Below, piece by piece: positions 8,119 through 16,904 of a stretch of DNA of 42,927 nucleotides. This stretch comes from an uncultured Clostridium sp. (GTDB lineage: Bacteria > Bacillota > Clostridia > Lachnospirales > Lachnospiraceae). Location: contig CAMEIH010000020.1 of NCBI GenBank assembly GCA_945917985.1, positions 1 through 42,927 on the forward strand, read 5' to 3'. A program made the translations under genes and the position numbers. Numbering within the stretch: position 1 is the stretch's first letter; each line of letters opens with the position of its first letter. The notes under the pieces were generated by a model, which was not told where the DNA came from, searched no databases, and saw nothing but the letters and a program-made list of their open reading frames with translations.

Positions 8119-9360
8119 ATGAGTGAAATAATGAAAGCACCATGCATTAATCATTGGATAAATGTACTGCGTGGCGGTAAAATGGTTTTTGATAAAGAAA
8201 CGAACGAAGCGATTGATAAAGTTTTTGAGCAGTTGCATCTGATAGCGCCATGTGGAGACGATGAAAGACGAGAAATATGGCTGAAGGCAGAGCGTGGTTC
8301 AGCCGAGGATTATGATGATTATGAATATCTTAAGGATGAAGAGATAGTTGATACTTATGAAGATTTTCTCAGAATGTGGAAGGAAGAATATCCGGATGAA
8401 GTGAATTGGTTTCATCTTGTCACAATAGAAAGGGATGATTATAGGGCGATTTTTTTAAGAAGGGAGCTGATATATCAGTCAAGAGTTTATGAAGAACAAG
8501 AGGTTTACGAGTATGGGTTGAAAGAATTGTTTGTATGGATGGAGGAGGCAGTTAAGAAATGTGTTGAAGCTTTACAAAATGGTTCATATAATTGTGATGT
8601 ACAGAATAATCTATCAGCCAGACAGCGAACGGGAACTATCCTAAGGAAAGATTATTGGGAATTGTTTCCGGATTGTAGGGAGACATTTTTTTCTGAAATA
8701 TCAGATGCGGAGATTGAAATATTTGTATCCAATATAGAAAAACAGAAGGAAGGTCAGCCTGTTGGCAACTATATTACTGATATGACTGCAAGAAAGTTCT
8801 ATGAATACTGTGCAATTGGTTATAAGGCGAATCAGTATGAGAATCTGGATGGACTTACAGCAAAGGAGCAGTATTATAAGAAAGCAGATGGCAGAGATGA
8901 AGGACTTTCGGAGATTGACACAGATTCATGTGAAGAGTTTGAGGCTTGGTATAATGACAGGCATCGAGGTGGAGGTCATCCATGGGAAGTATGTCGGGGA
9001 GGTAATTCTACCCATATAGATTTATTTGTGAGACATAATGAACATGGTTACTTTTTATCTGTAAAAGGAAAGGCATGGACCCGTTCCATTGAAGCAATTA
9101 AGTTTTATAATGCGCTAAGGCAAGAGGGAGTTGCTGTTTATCTGCATGATGCGAAGGGTATTACAGACAGACTTCTTGGAAGGGATAGAATTGGAATTGT
9201 ACCAGAACATGTCATTCCTGCATACTGTGAATCATGGTTTCCGGGGATGGAGATTCTTGATTTTATGAATTTACCTTATGAACAGGATGAATATGAAGCA
9301 ATGTTGCCAAAGATTACTTGGCTTGAAGAACAGAAGCAGGAGCTGTTGATAAAAAATTAA
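8119..9360 (+). CDS. Hypothetical protein, 413 residues, unknown family
   Basis: I do not recognise this protein. ATG 8119 sits eight bases after AAAAGGAGA and is preferred to the TTG far upstream. The product is soluble, with no signal peptide or membrane helix. Its N-terminal half is highly acidic (runs of D and E around residues 50-100). A glycine- and histidine-rich core near residues 290-325 (GGGHPWEVCRGGNSTHIDL) is followed by an alpha/beta C-terminal region with GITDRLLGRDRIGIVP. The histidine/cysteine core is the likeliest conserved site. It lies among decayed accessory genes and has their AT-rich codon use, so transfer is likely. No function is proposed. Confidence 0.7.
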   Translation: MSEIMKAPCINHWINVLRGGKMVFDKETNEAIDKVFEQLHLIAPCGDDERREIWLKAERGSAEDYDDYEYLKDEEIVDTYEDFLRMWKEEYPDEVNWFHLVTIERDDYRAIFLRRELIYQSRVYEEQEVYEYGLKELFVWMEEAVKKCVEALQNGSYNCDVQNNLSARQRTGTILRKDYWELFPDCRETFFSEISDAEIEIFVSNIEKQKEGQPVGNYITDMTARKFYEYCAIGYKANQYENLDGLTAKEQYYKKADGRDEGLSEIDTDSCEEFEAWYNDRHRGGGHPWEVCRGGNSTHIDLFVRHNEHGYFLSVKGKAWTRSIEAIKFYNALRQEGVAVYLHDAKGITDRLLGRDRIGIVPEHVIPAYCESWFPGMEILDFMNLPYEQDEYEAMLPKITWLEEQKQELLIKN

Positions 9361-9388
9361 ATTTTTTGCTAACCCCTACTTGACAAAA

Positions 9389-9442
9389 TCGGGAGTGAGG
9401 CAGGTCGGCAAGACATATATCCTGAGAGTATTTCGGCACTGA
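9389..9442 (+). pseudogene. P-loop remnant of an AAA/DUF4143-type ATPase gene
   Basis: A short open stretch reads SGVRQVGKTYILRVFRH then stop. GVRQVGKT is the Walker A form typical of the AAA_14/DUF4143 ATPases (usually GxRQVGKT), which normally run to about 400 residues. Only this P-loop and a few flanking residues survive. The following 100 bases up to spmB hold another short open stretch that I cannot assign. Confidence 0.5.
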
Positions 9443-9553
9443 TGGAAATGTGTATGCAGCATTTTGTATATAAATTGCATGATTGGTTAGGCGAATACTT
9501 CAAAAAGAAGCTCCATATATTGTAAAGACAAAAAAGCATCAGGTCTTATCAAT

Positions 9554-10084
9554 ATGGCACAGGTTTTAACCAACATATCCAATATCATTATCCCCATTGT
9601 GATCTTTTATATCATTGCTTACGGAGTCATCAATAAATGTAATGTTTATGAGGACTTTGTGAAAGGAGCGAAGGATGGCTTCAAGACCGTAGTGGGAATC
9701 ATGCCTACGCTGGTGGCACTTATGATTGCTGTCGGAGTCCTGCGCGCTTCCGGTTTTCTGGATTTTGTGGGAGAGTTCTGCAGTCCGCTTGCGAATATAC
9801 TGCATTTTCCGGCAGAACTGATTCCCCTTGTCTTTATCAAAATGTTCTCTTCCTCCGCGGCGACGGGGCTTGTGCTTGATATTTTTAAAAATCACGGAAC
9901 GGATTCTTTTGTCGGTCTTGTCACCTCCATTATGATGAGCTGCACGGAAACTATTTTTTATACCATGAGCGTTTACTTTCTGGCGGCAAAGGTGACGAAG
10001 ACAAGATATACCCTGACGGGTGCTCTGTTATCCACACTGGCAGGGATTATTGCCAGTGTGGTGCTGGCAGGGTGCATGATGTAG
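9554..10084 (+). CDS. spmB: Spore maturation protein B
   Basis: The 176-residue membrane protein has four to five hydrophobic segments and the nucleoside-recognition (Gate) domain of SpmB: YGVINKCNVYEDFVKGAKDG, then GVLRASGFLDF, and SSSAATGLVLDIFKNHGTDS. In Bacillus, SpmA and SpmB are needed for spore core dehydration. The partner spmA normally precedes spmB but is absent here; the sequence upstream is the eroded accessory island. There is also no clear Shine-Dalgarno site before ATG 9554. The coding region itself looks complete. It suggests a sporulating host, but expression may be compromised. Confidence 0.88.
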   Translation: MAQVLTNISNIIIPIVIFYIIAYGVINKCNVYEDFVKGAKDGFKTVVGIMPTLVALMIAVGVLRASGFLDFVGEFCSPLANILHFPAELIPLVFIKMFSSSAATGLVLDIFKNHGTDSFVGLVTSIMMSCTETIFYTMSVYFLAAKVTKTRYTLTGALLSTLAGIIASVVLAGCMM

Positions 10085-10091
10085 GCAGGCG

Positions 10092-10982
10092 TTAAAGAGA
10101 TGTGTTTTCCTTAACGTATTTTTGAAAAAATTCCTGAATAAGGGGAATGCATTTCTTTATGTTTTCTTTCAGAAAGCCGTCCTTCCAGATAAGATAAACA
10201 TACCGCTTGATGGATAAGTCGGATATTTTTCTCAGACAAAGAGAGCCTCCGGCAAAGGATGTCCCCCAGGTTTTTTCGGGGATGAGTGCAATACCCAGGC
10301 CTTCACATAGAAGCTGACGAAGAATGGTGGGATTATCCACCCGGATGGAAACTTCCGGGTGGAAATTTTTTTGCTCACATTGCTGTAGAATCGTCTGTTC
10401 CAACGACCAGTCCTGATTCAGACTGATGAACTCCTCGTGAATGAGATCCTCTGTTGTGATAGTATGCTTATTAAGAAGAGGATGATTCCCGGGAAGTGCA
10501 AGGAGAATGTTTTCCTCAAGCAGCAGGGAAGCATTGACTTTATTTATGGGCTCTGATGATGCAATAATCTTTAAGTCTGCATCTTCATTCGAACAGGTGT
10601 CGTGATTCCACTGGGAAATACGATACAGAATATCATGGGTATTTTTCTTAAGATATACCATTAATTCAGGCAGAAACAGGGAAGCACATCCGATGTGAAT
10701 GTTCAGTTCACGGCTATGGTTACTGTTTCTTTCATTGATTTCCTCTATGGCATTTGTATAGATTTCTCTTATTTGCCTGACACAATTTAAAAAGATGATG
10801 CCGTTTTCGTTTAATGTAATGTGCTTTCCGTTTCGGTCAAACAGAGGATAGCCAACTTCAGTTTCCAATCTTTTAATCGTTTGACTTAAGGAAGATTGAG
10901 AAATAAAAAGCTGTTCGGCTGCTTTTGATATATTTAGTGTTTTTGCTACGATTTCAAAGTACTTTAATTGAAGCTGCTCCAT
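10092..10982 (-). CDS. LysR family transcriptional regulator
   Basis: This 296-residue protein has the N-terminal winged HTH of LysR regulators at about residues 3-60 (LKYFEIVAKTLNISKAAEQLF, then SQSSLSQTIKRLE) and a periplasmic-binding-protein-like effector domain from about residue 90. It is transcribed away from the AEC transporter gene, the classic arrangement for a LysR protein that controls its divergent neighbour. The shared upstream stretch (10983-11118) is extremely AT-rich and holds overlapping T-N11-A-like dyads. The inducer is unknown, though an organic acid would fit the transporter family. Confidence 0.88.
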   Translation of the reverse strand: MEQLQLKYFEIVAKTLNISKAAEQLFISQSSLSQTIKRLETEVGYPLFDRNGKHITLNENGIIFLNCVRQIREIYTNAIEEINERNSNHSRELNIHIGCASLFLPELMVYLKKNTHDILYRISQWNHDTCSNEDADLKIIASSEPINKVNASLLLEENILLALPGNHPLLNKHTITTEDLIHEEFISLNQDWSLEQTILQQCEQKNFHPEVSIRVDNPTILRQLLCEGLGIALIPEKTWGTSFAGGSLCLRKISDLSIKRYVYLIWKDGFLKENIKKCIPLIQEFFQKYVKENTSL

Positions 10983-11118
10983 TATTTAAAACTCCTAATA
11001 AATAAAAACAATATAATTATAAACTTATATAAATATTATCATAGAAGTATTGGATAGGCAATTGCAGGATTGCTATGATGAAAGAGAGGAAAAAGAGAAA
11101 TTTAGGGATGGTGAAGAT

Positions 11119-12033
11119 ATGTCCATATTTATATTGCTGATTCAAAAGTTGGTTGTAATGTTCATTTTTATGATGATGGGAGCCTTTCTTTTTAAGAAGT
11201 CTCTGATTACGGAGGAGGGAAGTAAATGCTTTGGGAATCTCCTGATTTATCTGGTGCTTCCCTGTGTGATCGTAAACAGTTTTTTGACAGAGAGAACCGC
11301 GCAGCGCATGATGGCTCTGCTTCTTTGCCTTTGTCTTTCGGTGTTGATATTATGTCTTTCCATTATGGTTTCAAGACTTTTGTTTCAGAAGGATCCGATC
11401 GGACATTTTGCAGCAGCTTTTTCCAATCCGGGCTTTTTTGGCATTCCGCTGATATCGGCGGTGTTGGGTGAAGAAGCGGTATTTTATGTGGCTCCCTTTA
11501 TCGCGTGCCTGAATATTTTGCAGTGGACCTACGGCGTTTCCGTCTTAAAGGAAGAAAAAGTGAAGGTTTGTCTTAAAAATATTATATGTTCACCGTTTAT
11601 GATCGGGTTCGGAATCGGTATTTTGCTCTTTTTGAGTCAGGTAACGATACCGACAGTCGCCAGATCCGTGATTAGTATGACAGCAAATCTGAACACTCCT
11701 GTTGCAATGCTGGTTTCCGGTGTGTATCTGGCAAAGGTGGACCTGAAAGCCATGTTAAAAAACCGGGAATTATACAGAATTTCAGCAGTCAGACTCCTGA
11801 TTATCCCAGCTCACGGCGCTTTGGTGCTGAGTCTTCTACCAGAGTATTTATATGATGTAAAAATGTGTCTTTTCATTGCTGCCGCATGTCCTGTGGGGAG
11901 CAATGTGGCTGTGTATGCACAGCTTCACAAGAAAGATTATGCCTATGCGGTGCAGACGGTTGTTCTGTCTACATTGTTATCTGCGTTCTCAATCCCCATG
12001 CTGGTATTGACAATTCAGAATGTATGGCATTAA
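11119..12033 (+). CDS. AEC family transporter (auxin efflux carrier-like permease)
   Basis: The 304-residue membrane protein has about ten hydrophobic segments arranged as two five-helix halves, with AFSNPGFFGIPL in the first half and ACPVGSNVAVYAQ in the second, both AEC family hallmarks. Bacterial members move small organic acids such as malate. ATG 11119 behind AGGGATGG gives the normal AEC N terminus (MSIFILLIQKL); longer in-frame versions lack a ribosome site. The gene is divergent from the LysR gene and 34 bases ahead of the SGNH hydrolase, possibly one operon. Confidence 0.88.
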   Translation: MSIFILLIQKLVVMFIFMMMGAFLFKKSLITEEGSKCFGNLLIYLVLPCVIVNSFLTERTAQRMMALLLCLCLSVLILCLSIMVSRLLFQKDPIGHFAAAFSNPGFFGIPLISAVLGEEAVFYVAPFIACLNILQWTYGVSVLKEEKVKVCLKNIICSPFMIGFGIGILLFLSQVTIPTVARSVISMTANLNTPVAMLVSGVYLAKVDLKAMLKNRELYRISAVRLLIIPAHGALVLSLLPEYLYDVKMCLFIAAACPVGSNVAVYAQLHKKDYAYAVQTVVLSTLLSAFSIPMLVLTIQNVWH

Positions 12034-12067
12034 TTAATATTAAAAGTAAAAGAAAGAAGGAAAATTT

Positions 12068-12709
12068 ATGACACCGGAATTAAAGAAAGAAACAGACAGA
12101 AAGCTTCAGAACTATCATCAGCTGAATCAATCGGCAAAGAAGGGACAGATTCTTTTTGCAGGATCTTCGCTGATGGAAATGTTTCCCATTGAGGAATTTC
12201 TTCAGGAGATGGGAAGCGATATTGTCATCTACAACAGAGGCGTTGGCGGTTACAAGACGGAGGACATGTTGAATGCCATGGATATCTGTGTCTATGAGCT
12301 TGCCCCCTCCAGAATCTTTATTAATATCGGAACCAACGATTTAAGCGACCCTGCTATTTCCATGGAGCAGATGATTGGAAATTACGATAAGATCCTTTCT
12401 GAGATTGAGGCTCATCTGCCGGGCGTGGAACTGTATCTGATGGCTTATTACCCTGTAAATTATGAGGCAGCAGCGGAGGAGATGAAGCCCTGTCTCCTGA
12501 TTCGCAACAATGAGAAGATAAACCGTGCCAACAGGGAAGTGGAAAAACTGGCAGGGAAGCATCACGCAAAATATATTGATATCAATGATAAGCTGAAGGA
12601 TGCAGATGGCAACCTGAAGGCAGAATATACCATTGAAGGGATGCATATTAAAAGAGAAGGATATGAGGCAATTCTTCCTGATATCATGAAGTATGTGGAA
12701 GAAATCTGA
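12068..12709 (+). CDS. SGNH/GDSL-type hydrolase (esterase or deacetylase)
   Basis: A cytoplasmic protein of 213 residues with all blocks of the SGNH fold: block I with the nucleophile serine in FAGSSLMEMFP (residue about 33), block II glycine in RGVGGYKT, block III asparagine in GTNDL, and the catalytic histidine in GMHIKREGY near the C terminus. It resembles PAF-acetylhydrolase-like enzymes that remove acyl or acetyl groups. Lying just upstream of lacL-lacM, it may de-acetylate oligosaccharides or be a galactoside acetylesterase, but that is inference from position. AAGAAGG precedes the ATG. Confidence 0.85.
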   Translation: MTPELKKETDRKLQNYHQLNQSAKKGQILFAGSSLMEMFPIEEFLQEMGSDIVIYNRGVGGYKTEDMLNAMDICVYELAPSRIFINIGTNDLSDPAISMEQMIGNYDKILSEIEAHLPGVELYLMAYYPVNYEAAAEEMKPCLLIRNNEKINRANREVEKLAGKHHAKYIDINDKLKDADGNLKAEYTIEGMHIKREGYEAILPDIMKYVEEI

Positions 12710-12752
12710 ATGTAAAATTTGCGTTGATATACTGGTTTTTACTGTAGCGATT

Positions 12753-12761
12753 TGGTATAAT
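12753..12761 (+). promoter_or_regulatory. Extended -10 promoter for lacL-lacM
   Basis: TGGTATAAT gives a TGn-extended -10 with a perfect hexamer, 34 bases upstream of the lacL start. No good -35 lies at the normal distance, which fits an extended -10 promoter. Confidence 0.55.
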
Positions 12762-12794
12762 AAAGGAACAGTATGATAAAAAATGGAGGCCTTT

Positions 12795-14744
12795 ATGAAC
12801 CCAAAAATTACATGGCTTGACGACCCTGAAGTATTTCAGGTGAATCGTCTTCCCGCACACAGCGATCACAGTTTTTATCAAAGCCTTGAAGAACAGCAGG
12901 CAAAAAACAATTCTTTACTGCAGTCCCTGAACGGCGTGTGGAAATTCCGCTATTCGGAGAATGCGAAGACACGTCCTGCGGATTTTTACAAGGAGAGCTT
13001 TGATTTTTCGGATTTTGATGAAATCAAAGTTCCCTGTCATATTGAGATAGCAGGCTATGACAAGATCCATTACATCAATACCATGTACCCCTGGGAGGGA
13101 CATTACTACAGGAGACCTGCCTACAGCCTTGAAAAAGCAGGGGACGGCAGAGGCATGTTCAGCGAAGCGGACTATAATCCGGTGGGTTCCTACATCAAAG
13201 AGTTTGATCTTGAAGAGGGGCTTTTAAATAAAAGGGTGGTCATCCGGTTTGAAGGTGTGGAGCAGGCCATGTATCTGTGGCTGAACGGAAACTTTGTGGG
13301 ATATGCGGAGGACAGCTTTACCCCTTCCGAGTTTGACCTGACTCCTTATATCAAAGAAAAGGGAAACATACTGGCAGTGGAAGTGCACAAGAGAAGCACT
13401 GCGGCTTTTCTGGAAGATCAGGATTTCTTCCGGTTCTTTGGCATTTTCAGAAATGTGACGTTGATGGCAAAGCCGGAAATTCATGTGGAGGATATGTGGG
13501 CAAAGCCTATGCTTGCAAAGGATGGTACAGGCAGCCTTGGATTAGACCTTAGAATTTCCATGAGGGAAGGCTGCACGGGGCGATGTGAGGTTTCCCTGAA
13601 GGATAAAGAAGGAAAAGAGCTGCTTTGCCATAATATGCTGCTTCCCGGAGATGTAAAAGGAAAATTACAAGAGAAAAGTGACACAAATGTCACAAATGCA
13701 TATCGTGAGATTTCGGGTGTTATGGATGCACGTGAGATTGGAAATGTAACACCCTGGGACAATCATAATCCTTATTTGTATTCCCTTACCATCAGCCTTT
13801 ATGATGAGAAAGATGCTCTTGTGGAGACAGTTCCCTATGCAATCGGCTTCAGAACCGTTGAGATCGTGGAAAAGGTCATTTATCTGAACGGAAAGAGGCT
13901 GATCATCAATGGTGTCAATCGTCATGAGTGGTCAGCAGAGAACGGCAGATGCATCGGTCCTTCGGAAATGGAACAGGATATGCGGATTTTTAAGGCAAAC
14001 AATATCAATGCTGTGCGCACCTGTCATTATCCGGACCAGATTCCCTGGTACTATCTGTGTGACGAGAACGGTATCTATATGATGTCGGAGACCAATCTGG
14101 AGTCTCACGGTTCCTGGCAGAAATTGGGAGGTACAGAACCTTCCTGGAACGTGCCCGGCAGTGTGTCGCAGTGGAAGGAAGTTGTGCTTGACAGGGCAAG
14201 AAGCAATTTTGAAACTTTTAAGAATCATGTTTCCATATTGTTCTGGTCTCTTGGCAATGAATCTTATGCCGGAGATGATATAGAAGCCATGAACGCCTAT
14301 TTTAAGGGGAAGAAGGATGGCAGACTGGTGCACTATGAGGGCGTGGTCCAAAACAGAGCTTATGAGGATACCATATCCGATGTGGAAAGCCGTATGTATG
14401 CTACACCCGATGAAGTCAGGGAATATCTGGAAAATAATCCGAAGAAGCCTTTTATCCTGTGTGAGTATATGCATGACATGGGAAATTCTCTGGGTGGGAT
14501 GGATTCCTACATCAAGCTTCTTGATGAATTTGAAATGTATCAGGGCGGTTTTATCTGGGACTATATCGATCAGGCGATTCTTGTGACCGATGAGATCACG
14601 GGAAGAAAAGTGCTCCGCTATGGCGGTGACTTTGATGACAGACCGGCAGACTATGAATTTTCAGGAAACGGCATTGTATTTGCGGACAGAACGGAGAAAC
14701 CCGCTATGCAGGAAGTGAGGTATTACTATGGATTGCACAAATAG
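12795..14744 (+). CDS. lacL: Beta-galactosidase large subunit (GH2)
   Basis: This 649-residue glycoside hydrolase family 2 protein carries the sugar-binding, Ig-like and TIM-barrel domains of LacZ but lacks the small-chain domain, which is the next gene. Catalytic residues are visible: the acid/base glutamate in SLGNESYAG (E489) and the nucleophile in ILCEYMHDMGNS (E557). The CHYPDQIPWYYLCDENGIY segment is also LacZ-typical. ATG 12795 lies five bases after GGAGG, while the in-frame ATG 12783 lies before that site and is rejected. The enzyme would hydrolyse lactose or galactosides in the cytoplasm, feeding galactose to GalK and GalT encoded upstream. Confidence 0.93.
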   Translation: MNPKITWLDDPEVFQVNRLPAHSDHSFYQSLEEQQAKNNSLLQSLNGVWKFRYSENAKTRPADFYKESFDFSDFDEIKVPCHIEIAGYDKIHYINTMYPWEGHYYRRPAYSLEKAGDGRGMFSEADYNPVGSYIKEFDLEEGLLNKRVVIRFEGVEQAMYLWLNGNFVGYAEDSFTPSEFDLTPYIKEKGNILAVEVHKRSTAAFLEDQDFFRFFGIFRNVTLMAKPEIHVEDMWAKPMLAKDGTGSLGLDLRISMREGCTGRCEVSLKDKEGKELLCHNMLLPGDVKGKLQEKSDTNVTNAYREISGVMDAREIGNVTPWDNHNPYLYSLTISLYDEKDALVETVPYAIGFRTVEIVEKVIYLNGKRLIINGVNRHEWSAENGRCIGPSEMEQDMRIFKANNINAVRTCHYPDQIPWYYLCDENGIYMMSETNLESHGSWQKLGGTEPSWNVPGSVSQWKEVVLDRARSNFETFKNHVSILFWSLGNESYAGDDIEAMNAYFKGKKDGRLVHYEGVVQNRAYEDTISDVESRMYATPDEVREYLENNPKKPFILCEYMHDMGNSLGGMDSYIKLLDEFEMYQGGFIWDYIDQAILVTDEITGRKVLRYGGDFDDRPADYEFSGNGIVFADRTEKPAMQEVRYYYGLHK

Positions 14745-15702
14745 AAAACAGCTGGAAATCATTTACGGTGATGTTACTCTGGGTATAAAGGGCAGTCATA
14801 ATGGCAAGGATTTTCACTATATCTTTTCCTATGCGGTGGGTGGACCGGAATCTCTTGTGATTGAAGGTAAGGAATGGATTTACAGGGCACCGAAGCCTAC
14901 TTTCTGGCGTGCACTGACAGACAATGACCGGGGAAATAAATTTCACATAAGGAGCGGTATGTGGCTCTCGGCAGATATGTTTTTAAATTGTGCAGGTGTG
15001 GAAGTTGCCGTGGATGGAAAAGTGATTCCGCTTCCCTGCGCACCGGAAAACAATAATTATTCTGACAGGGAAACAGCGCAGACGATCAGAATTACTTTTC
15101 TTTATGAAACGATTACAAGACCTGCCACAAAGGTGACGGTTTCCTATGAAATAAACGGCGAGGGCGCAATCCTGATAAGGTCACATTATTACGGCGTGGA
15201 AGGGCTCCCGGAGCTTCCGGCATTCGGACTCCGCTTTATCATGCCCACCTGTGCCGATAAATTTGTCTACGAAGGACTTTCGGGGGAGACTTATCCTGAC
15301 AGAAAAGCAGGAGGAGTGCCCGGTGTCTATGAAGTAGAGGGACTTCCGGTAACCCCTAATCTGGTTCCTCAGGAATGCGGTATGCACATGGATACCAGAT
15401 GGCTTGAGATTTACAGGACAAGTGTACTGGATAACAGAAATAAAGAAAAAAAGCAGACATCTCTCCGATTGGAAGCAGCCGATAAGGATTTTGCTTTTTC
15501 CTGTCTTCCCTATACGGCAGAAGAGTTGGAGAATGCACTTCATCAGGAGGAGCTTCCCCCTGCAAGAAGAACAGTGCTCTGTGTTTACGGCGCAGTGAGA
15601 GGTGTGGGCGGTATCAACAGCTGGGGTGCCGATGTGGAACCTGCCTATCATATCAGCGGAGAAAAGGATATAGAGTTTACATTTAAAGTAGCAGTTGATT
15701 AA
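14728..15702 (+). CDS. lacM: Beta-galactosidase small subunit
   Basis: The 324-residue product is the beta-galactosidase small-chain domain (C-terminal LacZ domain) as a separate polypeptide, with PKPTFWRALTDNDRGNKF near residue 50, a LacZ signature that completes the active site. It overlaps lacL by exactly 17 nt in another frame, and GGAAGTGAGG gives it a ribosome site inside lacL. In Leuconostoc and Lactobacillus the LacL/LacM heterodimer genes are known to overlap by 17 nt as well, so this is a true two-subunit enzyme and not a frameshifted lacZ. Confidence 0.92.
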   Translation: MDCTNRKQLEIIYGDVTLGIKGSHNGKDFHYIFSYAVGGPESLVIEGKEWIYRAPKPTFWRALTDNDRGNKFHIRSGMWLSADMFLNCAGVEVAVDGKVIPLPCAPENNNYSDRETAQTIRITFLYETITRPATKVTVSYEINGEGAILIRSHYYGVEGLPELPAFGLRFIMPTCADKFVYEGLSGETYPDRKAGGVPGVYEVEGLPVTPNLVPQECGMHMDTRWLEIYRTSVLDNRNKEKKQTSLRLEAADKDFAFSCLPYTAEELENALHQEELPPARRTVLCVYGAVRGVGGINSWGADVEPAYHISGEKDIEFTFKVAVD

Positions 15703-15834
15703 GAAACTGGTATATAATAAAATATATATCATTGATTCCAAATAAATATGACTGTTTAAGGTGCTCTGTGATAATATAGATATATAGAAGCATATAAAAA
15801 ATTATATGGAGACAGCGTTGAAAGGGCATCCGGT

Positions 15835-16758
15835 ATGAACACATCTTATTTGGCATATGCATTGGAAATAGAGAGAGTTGGATCTATCACTCAGGCGGCA
15901 CAGAATTTGTACATGGCACAGCCTAATCTGAGCAAGGCGCTAAAGGAGCTGGAAAAGGAACTGGGGTATCCCATTTTTAAGAGAACAGCCCTGGGGGTAA
16001 AGGCTACGGAAGAGGGAGAAGAGTTTTTGTTTCATGCAAAACATATTATGGAACAGTTTGAAGCCATGGGCCGTATCAGTCAGAGAACCGGCGGTGATAA
16101 ATTGCGTTATAAGCTTTCCATTCCTAGGGGAAGCTATATTGTAAATGGCTTCACATCTTTTATTTCCGAGCTTTCTATGGAAAAAGGTATGGAGATCACC
16201 ATCAATGAGACTAATGATCTGGGTACCATCAGTAATGTAGTTGATCATAACTATAATCTGGGTATTATACGCTATCAGGTAAACAATGAAGATTATTTCC
16301 TTACCATGCTGAAAAACAATCATCTTTCTTATGAGACGATCTGGGAATTTGAGTATGTTCTGGTTATGTCCAGGGAGCATCCTTTGGCTGATAAACCGGT
16401 CATTACCATTGAGGATCTGGAGGAATACACGAAGATTACTCATGGTGATATGGCACTACCACACGAGCGATATACCGGATTGAAGACGTCTTCTTCCGGA
16501 AATGTTATTTACGTATATGAGCGGGGCAGCCAGTTTGATTTGCTTGCCAATGTACCCTCTACTTATATGTGGGTATCTCCCATTCCTCAGAAGCTGCTGG
16601 ATAAGAATCAACTGATACAGAGAAGCTGCAAGACAGCAAATAATCTCTATAAAGATGTGATGATTTTCAGAGAAGACTATCACTTTAGTGAATATGACAG
16701 ATTGTTCCAGAAAAAACTCTACGAATCCAAGGTAGATGTTTCCACCATGAAGCTTTGA
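15835..16758 (+). CDS. LysR family transcriptional regulator
   Basis: A 307-residue LysR protein with the HTH at residues 3-62 (VGSITQAAQNLYMAQPNLSK) and an effector-binding domain from about residue 90 to 295. It is preceded by a 130-base AT-rich gap after lacM and followed by a strong terminator, so it is its own unit. It sits between lacLM and the formate/nitrite channel and could govern either; orientation alone does not decide. Confidence 0.88.
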   Translation: MNTSYLAYALEIERVGSITQAAQNLYMAQPNLSKALKELEKELGYPIFKRTALGVKATEEGEEFLFHAKHIMEQFEAMGRISQRTGGDKLRYKLSIPRGSYIVNGFTSFISELSMEKGMEITINETNDLGTISNVVDHNYNLGIIRYQVNNEDYFLTMLKNNHLSYETIWEFEYVLVMSREHPLADKPVITIEDLEEYTKITHGDMALPHERYTGLKTSSSGNVIYVYERGSQFDLLANVPSTYMWVSPIPQKLLDKNQLIQRSCKTANNLYKDVMIFREDYHFSEYDRLFQKKLYESKVDVSTMKL

Positions 16759-16786
16759 GAATAATAAAAATTGCAATACAGATTCA

Positions 16787-16826
16787 GGCCGCTATATGCA
16801 AAATCATATAGCGGCCATCTTTTTTT
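16787..16826 (+). terminator. Rho-independent terminator after LysR
   Basis: A perfect 12-bp stem (GGCCGCTATATG, loop CAAAAT, CATATAGCGGCC) is followed by ATC and seven T's. It lies 28 bases beyond the LysR stop. Confidence 0.92.
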
Positions 16827-16904
16827 ATATTGGTTAGAAATTGTAAAACTGTGTTATGTAATATAAAAGAAATTAAATGAATTAAAAAAGAGAGAAGAGA
16901 CGTT

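Noticed and set aside
7786-9360. One 524-codon protein from TTG 7786
   Set aside because: The N-terminal part is a nucleotidyltransferase remnant and the rest has its own ATG and ribosome site at 8119; the continuous frame is accidental.
12783-15702. A frameshifted single-chain lacZ
   Set aside because: The 17-nt overlap, the separate ribosome site and the sizes match the known LacL/LacM two-subunit enzyme, so no sequence error is needed.
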